DNA of 64,000 nucleotides from QFOX01 sp044237845. GTDB lineage: Bacteria; Pseudomonadota; Alphaproteobacteria; Rickettsiales; UBA3002. Of this stretch, positions 55,454 to 62,949 are shown piece after piece. The stretch is from contig JBIIEL010000003.1 in assembly GCA_044237845.1 (NCBI GenBank), forward strand, positions 41,185 to 105,184, given 5' to 3'. A model generated the notes under the pieces. It did not search any database and was not told the origin of the DNA. It worked only from the letters and a program-made list of their open reading frames with translations. Each line of letters begins with the position of its first letter. Position 1 is the stretch's first letter. Made by a program: the position numbers and the translations under genes.

Positions 55454-55468
55454 TGTCGCCACACGCTA

Positions 55469-55574
55469 CTAGGGCTTGCTGCAAACAGCGAGTTTTTGCG
55501 CTTCCGCTCCGCATGTACTTAAGTGTACATTTGCGGTGCGGTTCTCAAACTCACTGTTTTCGCTAGCGCCCTAG
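55469..55574. repeat. Long imperfect inverted repeat between purL and the methyltransferases
   Basis: About 50-nt arms related by inversion (ctaggg...gcatgta and tacattt...ccctag), roughly three quarters identical, around the centre CTTAAGTG. It is not a T-tailed terminator. It may be a MITE-like remnant or a structured RNA. Confidence 0.55.
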
Positions 55575-55579
55575 CGCAT

Positions 55580-55609
55580 GTGACAACACTATCTGCAAAA
55601 CGCGATAAC
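55580..55609 (+). promoter_or_regulatory. Tentative sigma-70 promoter of the methyltransferase pair
   Basis: GTGACA at 55580-55585, 18-nt spacer, GATAAC at 55604-55609. Weak matches only. The ATG at 55629 is preceded by AAGGAG. Confidence 0.35.
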
Positions 55610-55628
55610 ATAGACGTAAGGAGTCATC

Positions 55629-57008
55629 ATGACGGAGCAGTCTTCCACCCCTAAGGTCTATGTGGAATCAGTACGCGGGCAATATGAGATTCTGCCCTAT
55701 CCGCCGCGTGATTACAGCAATGAGCGCGCGCATCTTTATACCTGCGACAACGTGTCGCTTGATAGTATCAATCATGACGGTTGGGGTGGAAAGCGCGATT
55801 TGCGGACCAAGGGAACACGCTTCCTAGTAGCCGGACAAGGCACTGGTGACACCACATTATTCCTCGCCGAGCAACTGCGCGGAACGGATGCGGAGATTGT
55901 ATCGATTGATCTGTCCTCTGCCTCTATTGCTATCTGCAAGAACCGCCTTGCGGAACGTGGGTTGACGAACGTAATGTTGCACCACATGTCCATCCTCGAC
56001 CTGCCGACCGCGGGGCTTGGCCAGTTTGATTTTATTGAATCGAGCGGTGTTCTGCATCATCTGGAGGATCCTTCTGAAGGGCTTAAAGCACTAGGTACAA
56101 TGCTAAAAGACGACGGAATCATGGCTATCATGGTCTATGCGCTCTATGGCCGACTTGCAATCTATGCAACACAGGCATTGATGCAGTATCTCATTGCGCC
56201 AGACACCCATCCGATGGTTAAAATCGATATCGCGCGCGCGTTCTTGAAAGAGTTGCCGTGCACGCATCCCATGACACATGCGCATGACTGGTCGAAGCTC
56301 GATATAGAAGAAGAAAGCGGCGGGGGGATTTATGATTTGCTGCTGCACTCGACCGATCGAGCCTACACTGTGCCGCAAATCTATGAGTGGATAGAGGGTG
56401 TCGGTCTGGCGATGGGCAATTTCTGTGGCGAGTGGGAAGGTGAAATGGGCTATGTGCCGGAGGTCTATACGCGCTCGGCTCTGCTGCGGGCACTTGTTGC
56501 CGAGAAACCGATCGAGGAGCGTCAGACGATTGCAGAGCTGATGAGCGGTACGATCATGAAGCATGTATTTTATGTCAGCAAAGCAAGGAAAGTCGCTGCC
56601 GAGTTCGCGGACGATATGGTCATCACGCTCGGCTTCCGCCAGCGTGTCTTTTCGGATTTTGCAGCATCGCTCATCACCGCACTAACGCCTCTTTCTGTCG
56701 GCGCACAGTTTGAACAGCCGGTACAAATCATCAAAGCGCCGTCGCTGGTGATTACCAAGCAACCACACACGCTTGCGCTGCTCGCGCGTCTGGGGAGCGA
56801 GCGCACCATTGGTGATATCGTTGCCGAAGTGGCGCAGGAAAGCGGTGCGCCTGCGGATGAAGTGCGAGAGCATTTTCGGCAGCTCTACCATGAGCTCAAC
56901 AGTCGCCGCCGTGTATTCCTGCGCCATAAAGACGTGCCACCTTACATTCAGTGGCTCGACATTGTGGAGCGGTTGAAATCGATTCCGCCTATTAAAACGG
57001 CGGCATAG
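55629..57008 (+). CDS. Class I SAM-dependent methyltransferase (tandem paralogue A)
   Basis: A 459-residue protein. A Rossmann-type methyltransferase domain spans about 55-190, with motif I FLVAGQGTGDTTLFLAEQL, the acidic motif II SIDLS, and FDFIESSGVLHHLEDPSEGLKAL (motif IV-V). Two further regions of about 130 residues each follow. The C-terminus contains RRRVFLRHKDVPPYI. This design, with a methyltransferase core and long downstream domains, resembles rickettsial protein lysine methyltransferases and the methyltransferase regulatory domain family. Substrate unknown. Strongly similar to the next gene. Confidence 0.75.
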   Translation: MTEQSSTPKVYVESVRGQYEILPYPPRDYSNERAHLYTCDNVSLDSINHDGWGGKRDLRTKGTRFLVAGQGTGDTTLFLAEQLRGTDAEIVSIDLSSASIAICKNRLAERGLTNVMLHHMSILDLPTAGLGQFDFIESSGVLHHLEDPSEGLKALGTMLKDDGIMAIMVYALYGRLAIYATQALMQYLIAPDTHPMVKIDIARAFLKELPCTHPMTHAHDWSKLDIEEESGGGIYDLLLHSTDRAYTVPQIYEWIEGVGLAMGNFCGEWEGEMGYVPEVYTRSALLRALVAEKPIEERQTIAELMSGTIMKHVFYVSKARKVAAEFADDMVITLGFRQRVFSDFAASLITALTPLSVGAQFEQPVQIIKAPSLVITKQPHTLALLARLGSERTIGDIVAEVAQESGAPADEVREHFRQLYHELNSRRRVFLRHKDVPPYIQWLDIVERLKSIPPIKTAA

Positions 57009-57018
57009 GGAGAATATC

Positions 57019-58305
57019 ATGACTGCAGCGAACCTTCGTATGAGCGCCCCACCTGCAGCGGGAGCGACGTCATCACCTGTTTATCCAAGCCGTACTCTAT
57101 CGGACGAGCGTAACACGCTCTACCCCAATGATGCACTTTCGTTCGACGCACTGAACCATTTCGGTTGGGCAGGAAAACGTGATCTCCGCGACGGTGCGCG
57201 CATACTCATTGTTGGCGCGTGCAATGGCGACGCGACGGTGTTGCTCGCCGAACAAGCACGCGGCACGACGGTAAAAATCACCGCGATTGAAACTTCGGAA
57301 ACGGCGATTGTGCTGGCGAAATCCCGTCTCGCCAAGCGTGGGCTCACGAACGTGGAACACCGGCAGATGTCGTTGCTTGATTTGCCGGGCGCAGAACTCG
57401 GTGAGTTCGACATTATCGAATGTAGCCATGTGCTCGACCATCTCGAAGACCCTTTGGAGGGGCTGGCGGCACTCGGCGCAGTGCTTGCGGATGACGGGGT
57501 GATGCTGCTCTCACTCAACGCGGCCTATGGCCGGATGTCGTTACAAGTCGTACAAGCATTGATGCAGCATCTCATCACGGATTATATGCCGCGTGACCTG
57601 AAGATTGAAATTGTCCGTGAGTTTCTTCGTGCTGTTCCGTCGGATCATTGGCTGGGGCATAACAGCGCGGATTTTATAGCAGAGCTGAACACGCTGGATG
57701 GTAGCGGGATTGAAGCGTTGCTGCTACAACCCTTTGCCCATACGTTCACGGCGGCGGATATCTATCAGTCGCTTGACCAGTGCGGTCTGGCGCTCGTCAG
57801 CTTTGCAGGTAAGGATGCAGCAAATTATCGAGTGGAAACCCATGTAAAAGCGCCAGTATTGCGTGACCTCGTTGCTGGGCGTGCGGAATATGAGCAGCAT
57901 GTCATTGCAGATACGATGCATGGCGGATTGCGTACACACCAATTCTACGCCTCGATTCAGGATAAGGCTCCTGCAGCGTTTGCAGATGAGATGGTGATTG
58001 TCATCGCGCCGTCCTACGGCTCGGCAGCAGAAGCAGCAGCTTCGTGCAGCATCACCAGTGCGGCACATACGCAAGCGTTACTTGCCGCGATGGACGGCAA
58101 GCGCAGCGTGGCGGAGATCATTGCGGTGGTAAGCAGTCAATCTGGTGCAGCAGCCGAGGAAGTGAGGGCGCAACTCTCCGCGCTTTATGCCGAGTTGCAC
58201 CTGCATCAGCGCGTATTCCTGCGGCATCAGGAACTGCTACCAAACTTAAACTGGAATGCGATTCAGGCGCGCCTCGCGCAGCACCCGGCGATTCTTTATC
58301 AGTAG
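57019..58305 (+). CDS. Class I SAM-dependent methyltransferase (tandem paralogue B)
   Basis: A 428-residue paralogue of the preceding gene. It has ILIVGACNGDATVLLAEQARG (motif I), AIETSETAI (motif II), FDIIECSHVLDHLEDPLEGLAAL and, at the C-terminus, HQRVFLRHQELLPNL. The N-terminal NHFGWAGKRDL matches NHDGWGGKRDL of the partner. It is 10 nt downstream of the first, so the two are probably expressed together. Motif I is GACNGD here against GQGTGD in the partner, so both may be active but divergent. Confidence 0.75.
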   Translation: MTAANLRMSAPPAAGATSSPVYPSRTLSDERNTLYPNDALSFDALNHFGWAGKRDLRDGARILIVGACNGDATVLLAEQARGTTVKITAIETSETAIVLAKSRLAKRGLTNVEHRQMSLLDLPGAELGEFDIIECSHVLDHLEDPLEGLAALGAVLADDGVMLLSLNAAYGRMSLQVVQALMQHLITDYMPRDLKIEIVREFLRAVPSDHWLGHNSADFIAELNTLDGSGIEALLLQPFAHTFTAADIYQSLDQCGLALVSFAGKDAANYRVETHVKAPVLRDLVAGRAEYEQHVIADTMHGGLRTHQFYASIQDKAPAAFADEMVIVIAPSYGSAAEAAASCSITSAAHTQALLAAMDGKRSVAEIIAVVSSQSGAAAEEVRAQLSALYAELHLHQRVFLRHQELLPNLNWNAIQARLAQHPAILYQ

Positions 58306-58308
58306 AGG

Positions 58309-58809
58309 CTAGTGCAGCGACAGGCTGCTTGGCGCATTTTGCAGGCGGCTAATCTCAGCCTCGGCAGCGGAGATGCGGGTGCCAGGTGTGTTGGATAATC
58401 CCGCTTGTAGATTATGTGGTTGCGCCATTGCGCGCGAAACCACTTGCTCGACCATCTGCTCACGGCCTTCTACCTGCGCGAGTTTCATATCCTGCAGCGC
58501 GTGTTCTTTTTGTTCTTTATAGGCAGCGACGGCCTGATCACCTGCGGTAAACATTGCACCGAACAAGCCGCTCACACCGCTGAAAATGGCAAGGGGGATG
58601 GTAGAGAAAGCCGCCCCGGAAACACCGGGCGTCATGGTAAGGAAGGCGTTAAATACAGGGCCAAGTTCGGAAAAAAGAGGAATCAGCGCAAATTCAAGCA
58701 ACAGTGCAGCGGCAACGCCCGCAGCGATGCCGATGAGTGCACCCTTCACAGCACCTTTGATGGTGCCGCGCCACCAAACCTGTGAGCGTTCCTGTGGAGT
58801 TAATTCCAT
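58309..58809 (-). CDS. Glycine-zipper-type membrane protein
   Basis: A 166-residue protein with two or three Gly/Ala-rich membrane segments (about 15-35, GAVKGALIGIAAGVAAALLLEF; and PGVSGAAFSTIPLAIFSGVSGLFGAMF near 60-87), then a charged C-terminal half with coiled-coil character (YKEQKEHALQDMKLAQVEGREQM). It has the same layout as the 48092 and 49343 products. Its ATG lies about 7 nt after the -10 hexamer, so the message is probably leaderless. It is convergent with the methyltransferase pair. Confidence 0.65.
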   Translation of the reverse strand: MELTPQERSQVWWRGTIKGAVKGALIGIAAGVAAALLLEFALIPLFSELGPVFNAFLTMTPGVSGAAFSTIPLAIFSGVSGLFGAMFTAGDQAVAAYKEQKEHALQDMKLAQVEGREQMVEQVVSRAMAQPHNLQAGLSNTPGTRISAAEAEISRLQNAPSSLSLH

Positions 58810-58815
58810 GATTCC

Positions 58816-58861
58816 AGAATAACCAGTTTCGTGGCGATTGTGTGTGACAGTTTTATGACAT
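58816..58861 (-). promoter_or_regulatory. PHO-like box and -10 element (promoter of the 58809 gene)
   Basis: On the minus strand ATGTCATAAAACTGTCAC spans 58844-58861. After 22 nt comes TATTCT at 58816-58821, and the ATG starts at 58809. This is the eighth instance of the element. Confidence 0.62.
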
Positions 58862-58895
58862 TTTCAGTGTATATAAATCATATGGTTATTGTGCT

Positions 58896-58923
58896 TTGAG
58901 GGGCGAGGAAAGGGTGCTATAGT
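58896..58923 (+). promoter_or_regulatory. Tentative sigma-70 promoter of bolA
   Basis: TTGAGG at 58896-58901, 16-nt spacer and TATAGT at 58918-58923. The ATG at 58951 has GGAG 7 nt upstream. Confidence 0.5.
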
Positions 58924-58950
58924 GGGCGCTCACCCTGTTGGAGTTGCCCC

Positions 58951-59181
58951 ATGCCTATGACTGCCGAGGAAATCACCCGCCGCGTGAAGACCGCTATTCC
59001 GGATGCCGAAATTCTGCTCGAGGACCTCGCGGGCGATAACGACCACTGGAAAATCACGGTGACGAGCGCGGCGTTTGCTGGTCTCAACCGCGTGGCGCAG
59101 CACCGCATGGTGAACGCTGCCTTCGGTGCAGACCTCGGCACAACCCTCCATGCGCTCGCGGTGGTGACGCATGCGAAGTGA
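58951..59181 (+). CDS. bolA: BolA/IbaG family protein
   Basis: A 76-residue protein with the BolA fold: EEITRRVKTAIPDAEILLEDLAGDNDHWKITVTSAAFAGLNRVAQHRMVNAAF, including the conserved His in the RVAQHRMV helix. BolA proteins bind monothiol glutaredoxins and take part in iron-sulfur cluster handling and cell shape control. The partner grxD is 6.3 kb away. Start chosen for its ribosome-binding site. Confidence 0.88.
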   Translation: MPMTAEEITRRVKTAIPDAEILLEDLAGDNDHWKITVTSAAFAGLNRVAQHRMVNAAFGADLGTTLHALAVVTHAK

Positions 59182-59210
59182 GGTGCTTCTATTCGCGCTT
59201 CGCGCCTGAT

Positions 59211-59236
59211 GGGGGCATCGCCCCCAAACCCCTCCC
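59211..59236. repeat. Short palindromic sequence after bolA
   Basis: GGGGGCATCGCCCCC followed by AAACCCC. It resembles dispersed palindromic repeats and could weakly end bolA transcription; no T-run. Confidence 0.45.
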
Positions 59237-59298
59237 TTCGGGCTCGCCATGTAAGGCTACGCAAGAATAGTCTGAATAGATGCCCGTGCGGCACGCAC

Positions 59299-59331
59299 AA
59301 AAAAAGGCCGGATCTTTTTAAGGACCCGGCC
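59299..59331 (-). terminator. Rho-independent terminator of the 59358-59606 gene
   Basis: On the minus strand GGCCGGGTC and GATCCGGCC arms (one wobble) are followed by seven T residues. Confidence 0.85.
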
Positions 59332-59357
59332 CAGTTGGCAAACCACGTAAAACTTTG

Positions 59358-59606
59358 TTAGGCGAAGAAACCTCTGCCTGAATTCTGTTCTGCTCCGACC
59401 TGCTGGCTACCGAGGTCAGTCGCTTGTCTTGACTCGTTACGCACTTGCATGCGCTGTGAAGTAATACCAAGATCTTCCATTTGCGCCGTTGACGCATTTA
59501 TATAGTGTGCAAAGCTGTAACCGTTGGCCTCGATATGCTCCTTAACGCGCATGGCCGACGCACATGAGGCGCCTACCCAACTTGCTCTCTGCTGAGCGTT
59601 TATCAT
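59358..59606 (-). CDS. Small hypothetical protein behind a CtrA-type promoter
   Basis: An 82-residue soluble protein. It contains NAQQRASWVGASCASAMRVKEHIEANGYSFAHYINAST and a polar Gln/Ser/Gly-rich C-terminus ending GRGFFA. ATG at 59606 is preceded by AGGTGG at 5 nt, better than the GTG three codons upstream. No family is recognised. It has a terminator and a full TTAA-N7-TTAAC promoter, so it is a discrete, possibly cell-cycle-regulated unit. Confidence 0.6.
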   Translation of the reverse strand: MINAQQRASWVGASCASAMRVKEHIEANGYSFAHYINASTAQMEDLGITSQRMQVRNESRQATDLGSQQVGAEQNSGRGFFA

Positions 59607-59653
59607 CTGAACCACCTACCCTGTGCTGGCTGTTGGTCGCCGGTTACTAGGCC

Positions 59654-59685
59654 AATATACCAAGCAGAAGTTAACGCTTCGTTAA
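59654..59685 (-). promoter_or_regulatory. CtrA-type promoter of the 59606 gene
   Basis: On the minus strand TTAACGAAGCGTTAAC (59670-59685) fits TTAA-N7-TTAAC exactly, and TATATT (59654-59659) follows after 10 nt. CtrA-activated promoters in Caulobacter and relatives place the box over -35 in this way. The site is also palindromic. Confidence 0.65.
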
Positions 59686-59786
59686 CAGAACCAACAATTT
59701 TAGCAGAAAAATGCAAAAAACGAGGTTTTTAGCAAAAAAATAGACATTTTTGGACGTGGCAAATTAGCTAAAATGCAAGAGGTCTT

Positions 59787-60479
59787 TTAGGCCGCAAAGC
59801 GCGCGAGGAGGGACTGGAACATGCGTGCGCCATCCACACCACCGAGCGCAGGGTCGCTGTGGCGTTCCGGGTGCGGCATTAGCCCCAGCACGTTTTTGCC
59901 CTTGTTGGTGATGCCCGCAATATTCTCACACGCGCCGTTAGGGTTGGTGGCTGCGTTCACTGCACCGCTTGCATCCGCATAGCGAAAGGCAATCTGGTGA
60001 TTGTCGTTGAGCGCTTTGAGCGTTTCTGCATCGGTAAAATAATTTCCCTCCGCATGGGCGACAGGCAGGTTGATGACTTCGCCGCGCGCGTATTTGCTGG
60101 TAAAGGCCGAATCATTTGTCTCCACACGCAGCATGGTTTCCTTGCAGTGGAATTTGAGGTGGTTGTTGCGCATCAGCGTGCCGGGCAGCAGGCCGGATTC
60201 GCAGAGGATTTGAAAGCCGTTGCAGATGCCGAGCACATGGCCACCACGCTCAGCAAAGCGAATCACGTCCTGCATGATAGGTGAGCGTGCCGCCATCGCG
60301 CCGCAGCGCAAATAATCACCATATGAAAACCCGCCGGGCAGCACCACGAGGTCAAGCCCTTCGGGCAACGACGCATCATCGTGCCAAACCATGCGTGGGT
60401 TCAGCGCCTGTGCCTCCATGATGGTAAACACGTCGCGGTCGCAGTTGGACCCGGGGAAAACGATGACAGCAGATTGCAT
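59787..60479 (-). CDS. purQ: Phosphoribosylformylglycinamidine synthase subunit I
   Basis: A 230-residue class I glutamine amidotransferase supplying ammonia to the FGAM synthase complex. It shows FPGSNCDRD near the start, LPGGFSYGDYLR (48-59), the catalytic C86 in GICNGFQ, and MPHPE with the catalytic His and Glu near 209. It starts 3 nt after purS. The minus-strand order is purC, purS, purQ. Confidence 0.94.
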   Translation of the reverse strand: MQSAVIVFPGSNCDRDVFTIMEAQALNPRMVWHDDASLPEGLDLVVLPGGFSYGDYLRCGAMAARSPIMQDVIRFAERGGHVLGICNGFQILCESGLLPGTLMRNNHLKFHCKETMLRVETNDSAFTSKYARGEVINLPVAHAEGNYFTDAETLKALNDNHQIAFRYADASGAVNAATNPNGACENIAGITNKGKNVLGLMPHPERHSDPALGGVDGARMFQSLLARFAA

Positions 60480-60482
60480 CGT

Positions 60483-60725
60483 CTACTCCACCAGCTCGAT
60501 CGCGTATTTCTCCACCACCGTGTTGGCGAGCAGCTTCTCACACATCTCGGTGACTGCCTGTTTCGCGTCCGCTGCGTTGGTTTGCTTCAGCTCCAGCTCA
60601 ATATATTTGCCGACGCGTGCGCTTCCCACACCGGTGAAGCCGAGATGCGCAAGCGTGGATTCAATCGCCGCACCTTGCGGGTCGAGCACGCCGTTTTTAA
60701 GGGTGACATGGACTTTCGCTTTCAT
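60483..60725 (-). CDS. purS: Phosphoribosylformylglycinamidine synthase subunit PurS
   Basis: An 80-residue protein with the PurS pattern MKAKVHVTLKNGVLDPQGAAIESTL, HLGFTGVGSARVGKYIELEL and EMCEKLLANTVVEKYAIEL. It bridges PurL and PurQ in the complex. It begins 1 nt after purC ends. Confidence 0.93.
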   Translation of the reverse strand: MKAKVHVTLKNGVLDPQGAAIESTLAHLGFTGVGSARVGKYIELELKQTNAADAKQAVTEMCEKLLANTVVEKYAIELVE

Positions 60726-60726
60726 A

Positions 60727-61575
60727 CTATTTCTTCTTTTTCGGCGCAGGTTTTGCTTTGGTCGCAGGTTTCGCCGCGACTTTTGCTTTCACTTTGGGCG
60801 TGCGCGACGTGGCAAGACTCACCGGCTCCACCACGCTCATGTTTGGCAGCACACCGAGGCGGCGTGCGACTTCACGATAGGCTTCCTCGGTCTTGCCGAG
60901 GTCGCGGCGGAAGCGGTCTTTGTCCATTTTGTCGTTGGTGGTGAGATCCCACAAACGGCAGGTATCCGGCGAGATTTCATCTGCCAGGACGATGAGTTCC
61001 ATATCACCCTCATAGAAGCGTCCGAACTCGAGCTTGAGGTCGATGAGGCGAATGCCGTGGCCGTAAAACAGGCCGGAAAGAATGTCGTTAATCCTGAGCG
61101 CATAGTGGCGGATCTCGTCGACCTCCTCGGGCTGTGCGATGCCGAACGCGTAGATATGGTCTTCAGAAATAAACGGGTCGCCAAGGCGGTCGTCCTTCAG
61201 ACAGAATTCAACCAGTGGGCTACCCAGTGCTTCGCCCTCAAAAGCGCCGAAACGCTCAGCAAAACTGCCGGCCGCGTAGTTGCGTACAATCACCTCCACC
61301 GGCACAATATCCACCGCGCGCACGAGTTGTTCGCGCATGTTGATACCGCGGATGAAATGGGTAGGAACACCCATGTCGCCGAGGCGCGTCATCAGGAATT
61401 CCGAGATTTTATTGTTTATGATGCCCTTACCGGTAATCGTGCCTTTTTTCTTGGCGTTGAAGGCCGTCGCATCGTCTTTGAAATGCTGGATCAGCGTTCC
61501 GGGCTCTGGCCCCTCGAACAGCTTTTTGGCTTTGCCTTCATAGATCGGAGTTTTCGGGGGGTTTTTAGAGCTCAT
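60727..61575 (-). CDS. purC: Phosphoribosylaminoimidazole-succinocarboxamide synthase
   Basis: A 282-residue SAICAR synthetase: IYEGKAKKLFEGPEPGTLIQHFKDDATAF, KGIINNKISEFLMTRL, PVEVIVRNYAAGSF, LIDLKLEFGRF and LADEISPDTCRLWD. It joins CAIR with aspartate in purine synthesis. The chosen ATG at 61575 is nearest the conserved start; the frame is open to 61620. A Lys/Ala/Pro-rich C-terminal tail of about 25 residues (AAKPATKAKPAPKKKK) is unusual for this enzyme. Confidence 0.93.
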   Translation of the reverse strand: MSSKNPPKTPIYEGKAKKLFEGPEPGTLIQHFKDDATAFNAKKKGTITGKGIINNKISEFLMTRLGDMGVPTHFIRGINMREQLVRAVDIVPVEVIVRNYAAGSFAERFGAFEGEALGSPLVEFCLKDDRLGDPFISEDHIYAFGIAQPEEVDEIRHYALRINDILSGLFYGHGIRLIDLKLEFGRFYEGDMELIVLADEISPDTCRLWDLTTNDKMDKDRFRRDLGKTEEAYREVARRLGVLPNMSVVEPVSLATSRTPKVKAKVAAKPATKAKPAPKKKK

Positions 61576-61804
61576 GGTGCGCAGTACCTTAGTAGGTTGA
61601 TGATTGGGTGCTCTAGTCATAAAGCCCTTTGCGCGAAAGGTCTAGGGTAGATTATCGATGTGCACGATTCCAAAACGTAGTAAAAAAACGATCGATGCAG
61701 CGTTGTTTTTTGCATGCATCTGTGGGTAACGATTGTGGACAAATTCATGCCGCAAAGCACGAGTGCGGATGCGCGCTAAAATACCGATTTACCACAAAAT
61801 GTTG

Positions 61805-61833
61805 TTGTCAACCGCGTGTGGCGTCTATATATA
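61805..61833 (+). promoter_or_regulatory. Sigma-70-type promoter of the DjlA-like gene
   Basis: TTGTCA (61805-61810), 17-nt spacer, TATATA (61828-61833). It lies in the 299-nt space between purC and the chaperone gene; otherwise I see nothing in that space. Confidence 0.55.
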
Positions 61834-61874
61834 GTGGGTGTAACGATTCACTCAACCCAAGCTGTTTTGTATCC

Positions 61875-62615
61875 ATGGTCAGTGTTGTCTCATTCTTAAA
61901 CCCACGTATGGCGATGCCAGTATCGGCGTCGACAGTAGCGGGGACGACAGCATCGGTGGCAGCAGCCTCGTTTGAACATGCGCTGGTTGCACTTTCTGCA
62001 AAACTCGCCAGCGTGGACGGTACCCCCAATACCTCCGAATATGCCGCGTTCCACGCCCTGTTCGTTGGCAAGGATGTGGCGCGCGCCAATCTGCTGCGCA
62101 GCCTGTTTATCAAGCGCGTGACCGATACCAGTTCAGCGCTGCAATATGCGCGTGAAATTGCTGCCGTCACGCACGGTGACAGCGCCACACGCGCCCAGAT
62201 TTTCGACCGACTGCTTTCCATCGCCACGGCGGATGCGGCGATCAACGCCGCAGAGATTGAGCTTCTGCGGGCGGTAGCCGATATTTTTGGTATGACGCGA
62301 GAAACATTCCGCGCCCGCATCGCCACGACCCTCGTGCCAGTCGGCGCCTCGCCGTATGATGTGCTGGGTGTTTCGCCGCGCGTGAGCGATCAGGAGCTGC
62401 GCGACCATTACATGGCGCGGGTGCAAATGCTGCACCCCGACCGTTACCATGCTGCCGGTGCCAGTGCCGAAACCATCGCCATGTTGTCGGATCAGTTGGC
62501 GGCGGTGAACGCTGCCTACCGCGCCGCCCAGACTATGCGTGCGAAGAAAGCGCAGCGCGTTGCAAACCGCTGGTGGAACCGCACAGACACAAAAGGCGTC
62601 CGTCTTGCGACATGA
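61875..62615 (+). CDS. DjlA-like J-domain protein with TerB domain
   Basis: A 246-residue protein. The first 150 residues contain a TerB-type helical domain (LVALSAKLASVDGTPNTSEYAAFHALF, LSIATADAAINAAEIELL, DIFGMTRETFRA). The C-terminal J domain reads DVLGVSPRVSDQELRDHYMARVQMLHPDRYH with the HPD tripeptide that stimulates DnaK. DjlA proteins work as membrane-bound co-chaperones, but no clear membrane helix is seen here. ATG at 61875 was chosen among several; 61908 and 61914 are alternatives. Confidence 0.82.
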   Translation: MVSVVSFLNPRMAMPVSASTVAGTTASVAAASFEHALVALSAKLASVDGTPNTSEYAAFHALFVGKDVARANLLRSLFIKRVTDTSSALQYAREIAAVTHGDSATRAQIFDRLLSIATADAAINAAEIELLRAVADIFGMTRETFRARIATTLVPVGASPYDVLGVSPRVSDQELRDHYMARVQMLHPDRYHAAGASAETIAMLSDQLAAVNAAYRAAQTMRAKKAQRVANRWWNRTDTKGVRLAT

Positions 62616-62949
62616 CGCCTGATGTTACCTCATTCCGGTGAAAGCCGGAGTTCAGTTGCTTGCCGAGCGACTTGGGGCTTTGAGAGTAATCTCAAAGCCC
62701 TCTTTTTTTATCTCTCGAAAGAGAAGAGGGTTGTCGCAAACGGACGAGCACTATGCCATAAAACGGGCGACGAATCCAGTGCTGTTTAGGGGGTTAGGGG
62801 GCACATCTCATGTGATGCTGGAGGGGTGCCTATTCGTAACAAATATATCAGACGCTTAGCCTGTTTTTGTGCTGCAATAGATGAGGGCTTGCCTTGGAGA
62901 TGAGAGTCGCTTAAGGGCATGGATGTTGCGCCCTTCTCTCGGAGTCCTC
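62616..62949. other. 334-nt stretch without a convincing gene
   Basis: It contains a CCGG-centred palindromic repeat (62630-62656), the terminator at 62675-62709, a CTCGAAAGAG hairpin, and after about 62740 no recognisable feature. A 73-codon frame at 62638-62859 crosses the terminator and has no protein-like character. Confidence 0.5.
62675..62709 (+). terminator. Rho-independent terminator downstream of the DjlA-like gene
   Basis: GGGCTTTGAG and CTCAAAGCCC arms around agtaat, followed by a T-run. Confidence 0.9.

Noticed and set aside
60391..61650. 419-codon plus-strand open frame across purQ, purS and purC
   Set aside because: It spans three conserved minus-strand genes and their junctions; no protein-like pattern.
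62638..62859. 73-codon frame between the DjlA-like and transporter genes
   Set aside because: It crosses a strong terminator and a palindromic repeat and has no ribosome-binding site.
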